DNA of 9,047 bases from Gammaproteobacteria bacterium (GCA_016764035.1 JAESSQ010000029.1:1-9047); one strand, 5' to 3'. Counted from the first letter of the stretch, positions 1 to 6,117 are shown. The notes: generated from the sequence alone by a model not told the origin. Numbers and translations: made by a program.

Positions 1-965
1 ATCTCCGGGGTTATTTCATAAAATAACCATCTGCGATGGAAATTTTTTCTAAAGCGTACCGCAACACGGTAATCGATAATTTGTGATATTGGTTTACTGA
101 TACCGCTAACGCTCGCCTCATATGCAAGTGACGTTCTTCTATCTAATCGATGAAAAAGAAAAAACGCTTGCAAGCCATCTGCGCCGTCATATTTTTCAGA
201 ATATTTTGCTTCTGTTGACGAGCGAAACAAAAAATCTTCATTAAAAAGTTTTTCAAAATCAAATCGTGTACTGGCACTGTGTGTACTGTTTTCACGCTGT
301 ACTTGTTGTGTTAGTCGTAAGGTTATCGTTTCGTTGAGCGGCAGTGTATATCGATAACGAAAACGAATACGTGGCTTTAAATTAATATTCACATTAAATT
401 TAGAGCGTGCATTTTCAACAAGACTTAACTGTACACCAAGCGTATTTTCTGTTTCTTCACGATTTGCAGGTGCAATATCACGCAGATCCTCATCTTCATC
501 TCCTTCAAAAGTCAGGCGTAACCTCTTGGTTATCCCTGGTAATTGTACGCTGAACGTTAGTCGCGTTTTAAATGTAAAGTATTCTTCTTCATCATAGATA
601 AAATCATTTCGCCATCGAACATACGTTCCTGCCACACCTTCTTCAAAAATTCGATCGCTCGCAAAAAAATTGTCAAACCATAACGCTGGCTCACAGAACT
701 TTGAATTGACATAAGCCTGCGTTTCGTCATACCATCTCTTTTCATAACTATAAGCATCAAGGCCCCGATCACAGGGGTTTTCGCTATGCTCTGTACGTGT
801 AATACTATATTCTTCATCGACTTTTTCCGTATTAACATCTTCCGCTTGCGTATTTATATTCTCAGTATTACCTTGCACATCTGCTATACGTGATTCTGCA
901 CAAATGACAGAAACATTTGATACCAAAATCCCACAAATTAATCCTTTCCGTATAGTTCGAAACAT
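1..965 (-). CDS. Exported, probably outer-membrane beta-barrel protein of unknown function (C-terminus missing)
   Basis: An uninterrupted frame of 321 codons runs from ATG at 965-963 to the left edge of the window, so the C-terminus is missing. The first ~23 residues look like a Sec signal peptide: basic start (MFRTIRKG), hydrophobic core, likely cleavage after VICA. A polar acidic stretch follows (about residues 24-60), then a domain with aromatic and acidic patches (YVRWRNDF, EGDEDED), then many alternating polar/hydrophobic segments (for example LTLRLTQQ-like strands and IDYRVAVRF), as in outer-membrane beta-barrels. Strong composition bias or repeats are absent. There is no convincing Shine-Dalgarno before the ATG, but no other in-frame start would keep the signal peptide. 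It is divergent from the ppx-like gene with 104 bp between them. I do not recognise the family; the barrel reading is inferred from strand pattern. The gene is easily missed because it has no stop in the window and a 93-codon shadow frame (557-838) lies inside it. Confidence 0.8.
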   Translation of the reverse strand, partial: MFRTIRKGLICGILVSNVSVICAESRIADVQGNTENINTQAEDVNTEKVDEEYSITRTEHSENPCDRGLDAYSYEKRWYDETQAYVNSKFCEPALWFDNFFASDRIFEEGVAGTYVRWRNDFIYDEEEYFTFKTRLTFSVQLPGITKRLRLTFEGDEDEDLRDIAPANREETENTLGVQLSLVENARSKFNVNINLKPRIRFRYRYTLPLNETITLRLTQQVQRENSTHSASTRFDFEKLFNEDFLFRSSTEAKYSEKYDGADGLQAFFLFHRLDRRTSLAYEASVSGISKPISQIIDYRVAVRFRKNFHRRWLFYEITPE

Positions 966-1021
966 TTTATTTTTTTAAATACAAGAGGCTAGCGTCCATC
1001 GACATACTGCGGTATCAGGTT

Positions 1022-1050
1022 AAGATATGATGCTTTTATTATTGCGACAA
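1022..1050 (-). promoter_or_regulatory. Candidate sigma70 promoter for the minus-strand outer-membrane gene
   Basis: On the minus strand TTGTCG (1050-1045, 4 of 6 to TTGACA) is followed after 17 bp by TATCTT (1027-1022, 4 of 6 to TATAAT). It lies in the divergent gap about 57 bp before the ATG at 965. By pattern match only; AT-rich DNA produces such matches by chance. Confidence 0.3.
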
Positions 1051-1052
1051 AC

Positions 1053-1058
1053 TATACT
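1053..1058 (+). promoter_or_regulatory. Candidate -10 box of the ppx-like gene
   Basis: TATACT (5 of 6 to TATAAT) ends 11 bp before the ATG at 1070. A transcript starting about 7 bp downstream would have a leader of only ~5 nt, which fits the absence of a Shine-Dalgarno before this ATG. No good -35 hexamer is seen 16-18 bp upstream (ATGCTT is poor), so this is tentative. Confidence 0.25.
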
Positions 1059-1069
1059 TTAGCAACGAA

Positions 1070-1831
1070 ATGAAGATAACGAAACAAAAGCTTGCTGAAA
1101 CTGTTGCCGCCATTGACCTTGGCTCAAACAGTTTTCATATGATTGTTGCCAAGCTTGAATCCTCAGGTACATTATCCATTATTGACCGCTTACGAGAAAG
1201 TGTTCGCCTCGGAGGCGGACTCGATAGCAATGGCGCTATAGATAATGCTGCACAAGAAAGAGCATTTACTTGTCTCGAGTCCTTTGCACAACGTATCCGT
1301 GGTCTACCACATACCGCGGTACGCATTGCCGGTACAAATACCTTACGTGTCGCAAGCAACGCTCAGCTTTTCGTTGATAGGGCTGAAGATATTCTCAAAC
1401 ACCCTATCGAAATAATCGCGGGTCGCGAAGAAGCACGACTCATCTACCTTGGTGTAGCGCACGGCTTAGCAACAAAAGATGGAAACCGACTAGTCATCGA
1501 TATCGGAGGTGGCAGCACTGAACTTATTATTGGACAAGGCATGCAGCCTATACGTAGAGAAAGCCTATACACAGGTTGTGTCAGTGCCAATAAACGTTTC
1601 TTTGCAGACGGCAAACTCACTGAAGCAGCCATGCTTGCTGCAGAAACAGATGCAGCTCTTGTATTACTGCCACAAGCTACAGATTTTAAAAATGGCCAAT
1701 GGAGCGAAGCCATCGGTTGCTCTGGAACGATTAAGGCTATTGCAAATGTAGTCCATGAGCAAGGCTGGTGTAAAAATGGTATCAGTTATAAATCTTTATT
1801 AAATCTACGCAAAACGCTGATAGACGCATAA
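1070..1831 (+). CDS. ppx: N-terminal (ASKHA phosphatase) half of the Ppx/GppA protein, as the sequence reads
   Basis: This 253-codon frame holds both lobes of the actin-like (ASKHA) catalytic part. Visible motifs: phosphate-binding loop DLGSNSFH (residues 16-23), IAGTNTLR (87-94), the catalytic region GREEARLIY (118-126) whose first Glu (E120) corresponds to the family's catalytic glutamate, the second phosphate loop DIGGGSTE (144-151), and GCSGTIKA (about 217-224). All expected active-site motifs are present, so this half could in principle fold and bind nucleotide/phosphate, but it stops where the family continues. ATG at 1070 is chosen because the first phosphate loop starts at residue 16, as in homologues; there is no Shine-Dalgarno. 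It ends at a premature TAA, not at a natural domain end. Confidence 0.75.
   Translation: MKITKQKLAETVAAIDLGSNSFHMIVAKLESSGTLSIIDRLRESVRLGGGLDSNGAIDNAAQERAFTCLESFAQRIRGLPHTAVRIAGTNTLRVASNAQLFVDRAEDILKHPIEIIAGREEARLIYLGVAHGLATKDGNRLVIDIGGGSTELIIGQGMQPIRRESLYTGCVSANKRFFADGKLTEAAMLAAETDAALVLLPQATDFKNGQWSEAIGCSGTIKAIANVVHEQGWCKNGISYKSLLNLRKTLIDA
1829..1831 (+). other. Premature in-frame TAA in the ppx-like gene
   Basis: Codons ...CTG ATA GAC GCA TAA CAT ATC GAC AAT... show the stop in the middle of a conserved stretch where homologues read a residue between A and HID. The following context (CAT ATC) is not one I know as an efficient readthrough context. Downstream codons remain under evident coding constraint. 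Confidence 0.8.
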
Positions 1832-1939
1832 CATATCGACAATGTAAAACTCAACGGTCTTAGCACGACTCGCAAACCAGTAATCGCCGGTGGTCTATCT
1901 GTTTTACTCGCCATTTTTAAAACGTTAAACATCAAACGT

Positions 1940-2578
1940 ATGCGAATATCAGACCAGAGTATGCGTGAAGGCCTGCTTTATGATCTGGTCGGGCGTATCA
2001 CACATAACGATGTCCGTGATGCCAGCGTGGAAGCGGCAATGTCTCGTTGGTGTATCGATATTAAACAGGCCAATCGAATAAAAACGACCCTTGAAAACCT
2101 CTGTCACGCGACCCTTCAGCAATGGTCAACGGATACCAAACACATTCAGCCGCTGTTGATATGGGCCGCTATGCTTCATGAACTCGGCCTACAGGTATCA
2201 CATAACAATTACCAAAAACACGGCGCCTATATTTTAGGCCATGCAGGCCTACAAGGATTTTCCAGACAAGAACAAGCTTTATTAGCTGCACTCGTTTTAT
2301 CTCATCGCAGTAAGTTTAGAATCGACAGGTTTGATTCGCTCATGAAACCCTTTATCAATGCAGGCAAACATATGTGTGTTTTATTACGTATCGCTGTACT
2401 ATTGCATCGTGGCCGTACAGATCAAGAAATCCCACAATTTGCTATTACTGTAGAAGATGTGCACATTAATTTACAATTTCCCAAGGGCTGGCTGGATCAA
2501 CACGGTATGACGCTTGCCGACCTAATAAAAGAAATCAGTTATCTTGACACCGCAGGATATAAGCTGAGTTTTGAATAA
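1940..2578 (+). CDS. C-terminal (HD-like) half of the Ppx/GppA protein, as the sequence reads
   Basis: From the first ATG after the premature stop, this 212-codon frame covers the end of the phosphatase part (RISDQSMREGLLYDLVGR, matching the family's 'SDGALREGVLYD' region) and the HD-like helical domain (WAAMLHELGL at about residues 75-84, H88/H94 region, then LVLSHRSKF). It is in the same reading frame as the upstream half. No Shine-Dalgarno precedes the ATG, so independent translation is doubtful; it is best seen as the tail of the interrupted gene rather than as a separate gene. A standalone HD-like protein made from an internal start cannot be excluded. Confidence 0.6.
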   Translation: MRISDQSMREGLLYDLVGRITHNDVRDASVEAAMSRWCIDIKQANRIKTTLENLCHATLQQWSTDTKHIQPLLIWAAMLHELGLQVSHNNYQKHGAYILGHAGLQGFSRQEQALLAALVLSHRSKFRIDRFDSLMKPFINAGKHMCVLLRIAVLLHRGRTDQEIPQFAITVEDVHINLQFPKGWLDQHGMTLADLIKEISYLDTAGYKLSFE

Positions 2579-2624
2579 CTTACCTTTATAAAATCACATC
2601 ATTAAGGTCTACATTGTTACGGAT

Positions 2625-2659
2625 AAATAATAGAAAATATTTTTCTACACGCATTATTT
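2625..2659. repeat. AT-rich inverted repeat between the ppx-like gene and the bicupin gene
   Basis: TAGAAAA (2631-2637), a 3-nt TAT loop, and TTTTCTA (2641-2647) form a perfect 7-bp stem. Flanking AAATAA (2625-2630) and TTATTT (2654-2659) could extend it across a 6-nt bulge (CACGCA). No T-run follows on the plus strand, so it is not a standard intrinsic terminator; it may be a weak terminator of ppx, an operator, or chance in AT-rich DNA. Confidence 0.35.
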
Positions 2660-2683
2660 AGCGTAAACATACTTACTGCGTGG

Positions 2684-2697
2684 TTGATTGAAATCAA
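2684..2697. promoter_or_regulatory. FNR/ANR-type binding site upstream of the bicupin gene
   Basis: TTGATTGAAATCAA is an exact match to the FNR/Anr consensus TTGAT-N4-ATCAA and a perfect palindrome. Its centre is 28 bp before the ATG at 2719. Known: FNR-family regulators bind this site under low oxygen. Inferred: because its left half coincides with the -35 region of the promoter proposed here, binding might repress; if the true start is ATG 2743 with a start site near 2732-2736, the spacing would instead suit activation (about -41 to -45). Confidence 0.6.
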
Positions 2698-2712
2698 ATA
2701 TCTTGCTAAAAC
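2684..2712 (+). promoter_or_regulatory. Candidate promoter of the bicupin gene
   Basis: TTGATT (2684-2689) and TAAAAC (2707-2712) are separated by 17 bp, and the latter is preceded by TGC, an extended -10 element. Transcription would begin near 2719, the A of the first ATG, so the mRNA would be close to leaderless, consistent with no visible Shine-Dalgarno. Pattern-based only. Confidence 0.35.
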
Positions 2713-2718
2713 AGTACT

Positions 2719-3387
2719 ATGAATATAGAAACCAGACTAAACATGGACTTTGAAAAAGTAGCCTGCATACTTTCTTCTGACCACCAATGGGAAAAAAGCC
2801 CCGCTGATGGTGTCTCCCGTATTCCGCTAGAGCGAGAAGCAGAAGAACATGGCCATACAACAAGTATTGTTAAATTCGACCCTGACTCTTTCTTCCCACC
2901 TCATAGCCACCCTCAAGGTGAAGAAGTTTATGTGTTAGAGGGTGTATTTTCTGATGAACATGGTGATTATCCTGCTGGCACATATATACGCAACCCACCT
3001 GGCTCTCATCACAAACCTTTTACGCGCGAAGGCTGCACACTTTTCGTAAAACTTGATCAATTTCAAGCTGATGATGATAAACATATAGTAATAAAACCTG
3101 AGGATCAAGAATGGCGCCCAGGTATCGGTAACTTACAAGTCATTGCTTTACATACGCATAATTGCGAAAGCACTGCTCTTGTATTTTGGCCTAAGAATGA
3201 AGTGTTTCAGCCACATACCCACTGGGGCGGTGAAGAAGTATTCGTAATAAAGGGCCAGTTTATCGACGAATATGGTAGCTACCCAGCCGGTAGCTGGATA
3301 CGAAGCCCCCACCTAAGCAAGCATTACCCGCGTGTTGAAGAAGAAACCATAATACTGGTTAAAGTCGGGCATCTAACAGACATTTGA
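2719..3387 (+). CDS. ChrR-like bicupin, probable metal-binding cupin protein
   Basis: The 222-residue protein has two tandem cupin domains of the ChrR C-terminal (cupin_7) type. Domain 1 has the metal motif HSHPQGE (H62, H64, E68) and DEHGDYPAGTYIRNPPGSHH-like motif 2 with H97/H98. Domain 2 repeats it: HTHWGGE (H166, H168, E172), then DEYGSYPAGSWIRSPH with H198. In Rhodobacter ChrR, such a cupin follows a zinc anti-sigma domain and takes part in the singlet-oxygen response; here no anti-sigma domain and no sigma factor gene are present, so the role is unknown (metal-dependent sensor or small-molecule enzyme). Both sites look intact. Two starts are possible, ATG 2719 and ATG 2743; neither has a Shine-Dalgarno, and the upstream one fits the promoter seen. 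Cytoplasmic: no signal peptide. Confidence 0.85.
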   Translation: MNIETRLNMDFEKVACILSSDHQWEKSPADGVSRIPLEREAEEHGHTTSIVKFDPDSFFPPHSHPQGEEVYVLEGVFSDEHGDYPAGTYIRNPPGSHHKPFTREGCTLFVKLDQFQADDDKHIVIKPEDQEWRPGIGNLQVIALHTHNCESTALVFWPKNEVFQPHTHWGGEEVFVIKGQFIDEYGSYPAGSWIRSPHLSKHYPRVEEETIILVKVGHLTDI

Positions 3388-3449
3388 TAAACGATTATTA
3401 ACATTTTAACTTAACGCAACCGCCCTCAACACTTTTATAAACTGAAGCT

Positions 3450-3791
3450 TTGTTTTATTTACCTTTATCACTGGATGCTTGGGATAGTAACGACTTCAAA
3501 ACTATAATAAAAAAAGAAGTATGTTCTATAGACCCTAATCTCTTACCTTTGCAACAGGGCTTGTCGCAGAGTAGCTACGCGATTAGTGATAGCCTTTCCG
3601 TCAGCATAATAAGTATGCATCATAACAATGATTACTTGCTGATTAAAACCGGTCTGTTTTATACCGGTGTTATTTCGGGATGTAACTGTGCGGATGACCC
3701 GACGCCAGTGGTAGAAAACCAAGAATATTGTGAAACTTTATTTTGCATCGATAAAAAAACAGCCGAAACCACCGTTACACTTATTGATTAA
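3450..3791 (+). CDS. Small conserved-looking protein with a GCNCADDPTP motif, unknown function
   Basis: This 113-codon protein starts at TTG 3450: an in-frame TAA sits 9 nt upstream and the next in-frame ATG would lose half the protein, while the frame from the TTG (FYLPLSLDAW) reads as a compact N-terminus. The Shine-Dalgarno is weak (CTGAAG, 4-9 nt upstream). Notable residues: C25, then C78 and C80 in ISGCNCADDPTP, C94 in NQEYCETL and C99 in LFC, the last four being spaced like a possible metal or disulfide site. LPLQQGLSQSS (about 32-42) and the Cys motif resemble a short uncharacterised gammaproteobacterial family as far as I recall, but I cannot name it. No signal peptide or membrane segment, so cytoplasmic. 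It lies 62 bp after the bicupin gene and converges with the TlpA-like gene, 26 bp away. Confidence 0.7.
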   Translation: MFYLPLSLDAWDSNDFKTIIKKEVCSIDPNLLPLQQGLSQSSYAISDSLSVSIISMHHNNDYLLIKTGLFYTGVISGCNCADDPTPVVENQEYCETLFCIDKKTAETTVTLID

Positions 3792-3817
3792 CCGAATAAA
3801 ATAACGAAACAGTAGCT

Positions 3818-4345
3818 TTATTCTTTAAGCAACTGGTTAATAATACCCACCACCTCAGGGTGATTAAAATCACGACCGCCGATTGCGCGATAACGAATCT
3901 TCCCTTGTTTATCTATCAGATACGTTGTTGGTAAGCCTCTGACCGCATACTTTCTTGCAACGTCACTTGTCGAATCAAACAATATATCAAATGTCAGATC
4001 AACCTCTAACTGACCAGAGAACACAAAAACTTGATCGACGTCTTCCATCTGATTGATTGCAAGTATTTTAAATTTTTCACCTTTTAGTTGCTGATTCAAT
4101 AGTTCCATAGATGGCATTTCTCGAATACACGGAGGGCACCATGTCGCCCAAAAATTCAACAAAATAACACTCCCTTTATAATCTGAAAGTTTTTTCTTAT
4201 CGTCATCCATATCCAACAGTTCGAAATCGCTGGCTATGATATTTTTTGTTACAGATGTTAAGTGATGACTAAGCGCTGGCTGTTGCCAATCCGCACTTGC
4301 AACAATAGGATACAACAACACTAAAAACAAATACCTTATATACAC
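3818..4345 (-). CDS. TlpA/ResA-family periplasmic thioredoxin-like protein
   Basis: The 175-residue protein begins with a signal sequence (YIRYLFLVLLYPIVASA, likely cut before D19) and continues as a thioredoxin fold of the AhpC/TSA-TlpA type. It has KGSVILLNFWATWCPPC with the redox pair C70/C73, the usual downstream REMPSM, and the cis-proline in RGLPTTYLID (P139). Such proteins reduce or oxidise disulfides in the periplasm, for example in cytochrome c maturation or in reducing a dedicated partner. GTG at 4345 is the start: AAGGTGAG lies just upstream, and it gives the signal peptide. It is the second gene of a minus-strand pair, 30 bp after the exported two-cysteine protein, which may be its partner. 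The specific substrate cannot be read from the sequence. Confidence 0.88.
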   Translation of the reverse strand: MYIRYLFLVLLYPIVASADWQQPALSHHLTSVTKNIIASDFELLDMDDDKKKLSDYKGSVILLNFWATWCPPCIREMPSMELLNQQLKGEKFKILAINQMEDVDQVFVFSGQLEVDLTFDILFDSTSDVARKYAVRGLPTTYLIDKQGKIRYRAIGGRDFNHPEVVGIINQLLKE

Positions 4346-4348
4346 GGG

Positions 4349-4356
4349 CTCACCTT
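4349..4356 (-). promoter_or_regulatory. Ribosome binding site fixing the GTG start of the TlpA-like gene
   Basis: AAGGTGAG on the minus strand matches the anti-Shine-Dalgarno complement (AAGGAGGTGA) and its AGG core is 7 nt before GTG 4345. This is the best ribosome binding site of the accessory genes and supports a GTG start, with no ATG needed. Confidence 0.6.
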
Positions 4357-4375
4357 TTTTAGAGCATACTTTAAA

Positions 4376-4948
4376 TTACTGAATAAACGCTGGCGCGCAT
4401 TTTATATTTTTTATTACGGCACGGTGTTCAACACCATCAAGCTTCCATTCATATAACAAATCAAAAACACTTTCTCGTGGTAACTGGATACTGGTAAAAC
4501 CTTGTTGCCAATCACCTATTGAAAATTCACCTATGTCTGGTAATAGTGTCCATGAGAATGTTATACCAATTGTTCTCCATTCTTGTAACCATTCCGCCTT
4601 GGTTTTTACAGGAAATGTTTCAATGCTATCGCCATTTTTAGCCTTAGACACATACGTCCAGTCTGTAACGCGATAACTTAAATGCTGATTAGATGTATTT
4701 TTTAATATGGTACCAAACATGCAATAGGATGCTATTCGCTCTACTTCATTAGTAGGAAAATTATGTCTTTCATATATTGCCCGAATAAAGTCGGGCAACA
4801 ACTGAATAAGCTCAACCTTAAAACCGTTATTCTCTACTGTCCATGTCAGCAAACCACTGGTTTCACTCTTATATATAGTCACAATGCCTGCACTAGCCAT
4901 CGTATATGAAGACATTATTATCAAGCTTATTAATATTTTAATTTTCAT
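4376..4948 (-). CDS. Exported protein with two cysteines, unknown function; partner of the TlpA-like protein
   Basis: From ATG 4948 the protein has 190 residues. The frame could extend to TTG 4957, but ATG gives a clean signal peptide (MKIKILISLIIMSSYTMASA, cut before GIV). The mature part has no further membrane segment. It is rich in aromatic residues (TWTVEN, VTDWTYV, WLQEWRTIGITFSWTLL, IGDWQQGF, LLYEWKL), suggesting a beta-rich domain. It has exactly two mature cysteines, C76 (IASYCMFG) and C184 (NIKCAPAF), which could form one disulfide. It is the first gene of a two-gene minus-strand unit with the TlpA-like gene 30 bp downstream, suggesting that the thioredoxin acts on it. No family recognised; a copper or haem role cannot be argued from the residues. 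No clear Shine-Dalgarno. Confidence 0.75.
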   Translation of the reverse strand: MKIKILISLIIMSSYTMASAGIVTIYKSETSGLLTWTVENNGFKVELIQLLPDFIRAIYERHNFPTNEVERIASYCMFGTILKNTSNQHLSYRVTDWTYVSKAKNGDSIETFPVKTKAEWLQEWRTIGITFSWTLLPDIGEFSIGDWQQGFTSIQLPRESVFDLLYEWKLDGVEHRAVIKNIKCAPAFIQ

Positions 4949-5505
4949 GTATAACAACTATGTGTGTGTGCACCAAAGCAACATACCTGTTACGTACAAA
5001 TATGTATTACTATGAGTAATACTGATTTATATGATGCGTTATGTATAACAAACTTATATCACTACTTGACAGCTTTTTGAATTTTGCAAATGCTAAACAA
5101 ATATAAATCGCTAAAAACAAATTGATATGAAAACATTTCATTCTTCTTATTAATTTAATTTATTAATTATTTCTAAAAATCTTGTAAGTACTCCATAATT
5201 TAACATTTATAATCAATCAGTTGCGCCGATTATAAATATACAGCATCTTAATTTCTTTACAATTCTGAATAACACTTCTTGACTTTATATCTCTTCAGCA
5301 CCTTAATTACTCTTATGTAGGTTAAAAAAATGGCTAGAACTTAAACTATAGCAAATATTCAATTACCTTCATGAAGTGTAGCAATGTCTAGTGTAGGCAT
5401 TATTGCAAGCTGTTATTAATTATTATGTAAATTTATACTGAACCAAACTTTTAAATATCAACCTAAATTACTACGTTTACTAAAATTTTACCTTGGAGCA
5501 CTGAG
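4949..5505. other. AT-rich intergenic region between divergent genes, no gene seen
   Basis: About 557 bp with no frame that looks coding on either strand and clearly higher A+T than its surroundings. It holds upstream signals of the minus-strand gene at 4948 and the plus-strand gene at 5506. Seen: a short TG run near 4961-4970; a perfect 19-bp inverted repeat at 5004-5022; a perfect -35 hexamer TTGACA at 5066-5071 (plus) without a convincing -10 at 17 bp (AATGCT); TTGACT near 5279-5284 with weak -10 options; and an AT-only patch with repeated TTATTAATT around 5147-5170. A small RNA or long 5' leader could fit here, but no stable GC hairpin plus T-run was found to support one. Confidence 0.5.
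5004..5022. repeat. Perfect inverted repeat, possible operator
   Basis: GTATTAC (5004-5010), TATGA loop, GTAATAC (5016-5022): a perfect 7-bp dyad of 19 bp total, centred 65 bp before the ATG of the minus-strand gene at 4948. The size and spacing suit binding by a dimeric regulator. I do not recognise the motif as that of a specific family. Confidence 0.4.
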
Positions 5506-6066
5506 ATGAAAAGACATTATTTTATTAGCGATGACCTTGATGACCTTGATCATATTGAACAAGAATTAGAAGATAGAGGAATTTCTAAACCACAAATTCA
5601 TGTTCTAAGTAAAGATGATTTAGGTGTTGAATCTCACAAACATTTACATAATATAGAATCTGTTTTTAAACAAAATGTCGTCCATGGCATGATTATAGGT
5701 GCATTACTAGGCTTGCTCGCGGCCGTGTTGGTCCTGGCAATAGGGTTTTTAACACCACTACCTGAAACATTTACCTGGACACCGTTCTACTTCCTTGCTG
5801 TTGTGTTATTTGGATTTATAACCTGGAGTGGTGGCTTTTATGGAATCCAAACACCGCATAAAGACTTTAAGCGTTTTCAAAAAGATCTGGACTCAGGCAA
5901 GCACATCTTTATTGTTGATGTCGAGCCATCTCAAGAAGAAATTCTTAAGCAGATGGGCGCTAAACATGTCGAATTAGTCGATGCTGGCACGGGTGATGCA
6001 ACGCCGCGCTGGATTGTTAGAAGCCAACAAAATATTAAAGACATTACTTCAACGACATTTCCTTAA
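5506..6066 (+). CDS. Two-TM membrane protein of unknown function
   Basis: The 186-residue protein starts at ATG 5506 with TTGGAG 7 nt upstream. Residues 1-55 form a soluble N-terminal domain (MKRHYFISDD..., IHVLSKDD) that resembles the small alpha/beta domain at the start of uncharacterised gammaproteobacterial membrane proteins (MKRLYFL...IHVL type), sometimes compared with the YflT/DUF1269 stress-protein group. Two membrane segments follow, about 60-83 (GMIIGALLGLLAAVLVLAIG) and 93-112 (TPFYFLAVVLFGFITW), then GGFYGIQTPHKDFKRFQKDL and a C-terminal soluble part with HIFIVDVEPSQEEIL, so both ends probably face the same side. A perfect 9-bp tandem repeat (GATGACCTT at 5530 and 5539) encodes DDLDDLD. 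No catalytic motif is visible. It is the first of two plus-strand genes, 68 bp before the DsrC-like gene. Confidence 0.75.
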   Translation: MKRHYFISDDLDDLDHIEQELEDRGISKPQIHVLSKDDLGVESHKHLHNIESVFKQNVVHGMIIGALLGLLAAVLVLAIGFLTPLPETFTWTPFYFLAVVLFGFITWSGGFYGIQTPHKDFKRFQKDLDSGKHIFIVDVEPSQEEILKQMGAKHVELVDAGTGDATPRWIVRSQQNIKDITSTTFP

Positions 6067-6078
6067 CGAAATGTTGAC

Positions 6079-6108
6079 TTGTCTTTATTCATACATTGCC
6101 TCTATACA
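6079..6108 (+). promoter_or_regulatory. Candidate promoter of the DsrC-like gene
   Basis: TTGTCT (6079-6084) and TATACA (6103-6108), each 4 of 6 to consensus, are spaced 18 bp apart in the 68-bp gap after the membrane-protein gene. If real, the DsrC-like gene need not depend on the upstream gene. Weak evidence. Confidence 0.22.
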
Positions 6109-6117
6109 ACACTAGTT

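Larger units (their letters stand above)
1070..2578 (+). pseudogene. ppx: Ppx/GppA-family phosphatase gene interrupted by one in-frame stop codon
   Basis: Read through one TAA at 1829-1831, this frame gives about 502 codons, the usual length of Ppx/GppA (E. coli GppA 494, Ppx 513 residues). The family hydrolyses terminal phosphates of inorganic polyphosphate and/or converts pppGpp to ppGpp in the cytoplasm. The frame before the stop, the 36 codons after it (1832-1939, including VIAGGLSVLLAIF, a conserved family stretch) and everything to 2578 stay in register and look fully functional. There is no frameshift, deletion or inserted element. The stop is at codon 254, within the sequence IDA-stop-HIDNV. 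TAA is one base from CAA, AAA or GAA, so a single substitution or a base-calling error explains it. If real, it splits the ASKHA phosphatase part from the HD-like C-terminal part. I cannot separate Ppx from GppA by eye. Confidence 0.8.

Noticed and set aside
557..838. A 93-codon minus-strand frame inside the left-edge gene
   Set aside because: It is an out-of-frame shadow of the continuous 321-codon exported protein (965 to 1), starts without a plausible ribosome binding site and has no recognisable protein character.
1135..1751. Frames of 74, 89 and 80 codons overlapping the N-terminal half of the ppx-like gene
   Set aside because: They overlap clear Ppx/GppA motifs in the real frame and read as low-complexity out-of-frame peptides.
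3786..3822. GAATAAA/TTTATTC inverted repeat between the convergent genes as a bidirectional terminator
   Set aside because: The 7-bp stem is AT-only with a 16-nt loop and no T-run, so it is too weak to call.
4961..4971. Short TG dinucleotide run as a phase-variable tract
   Set aside because: Only about five units and outside any coding frame; too short to argue slippage control.
5066..5094. TTGACA-17-AATGCT as a firm promoter
   Set aside because: The -35 is perfect but the -10 matches only 3 of 6 and lies more than 400 bp from the next plus-strand gene.
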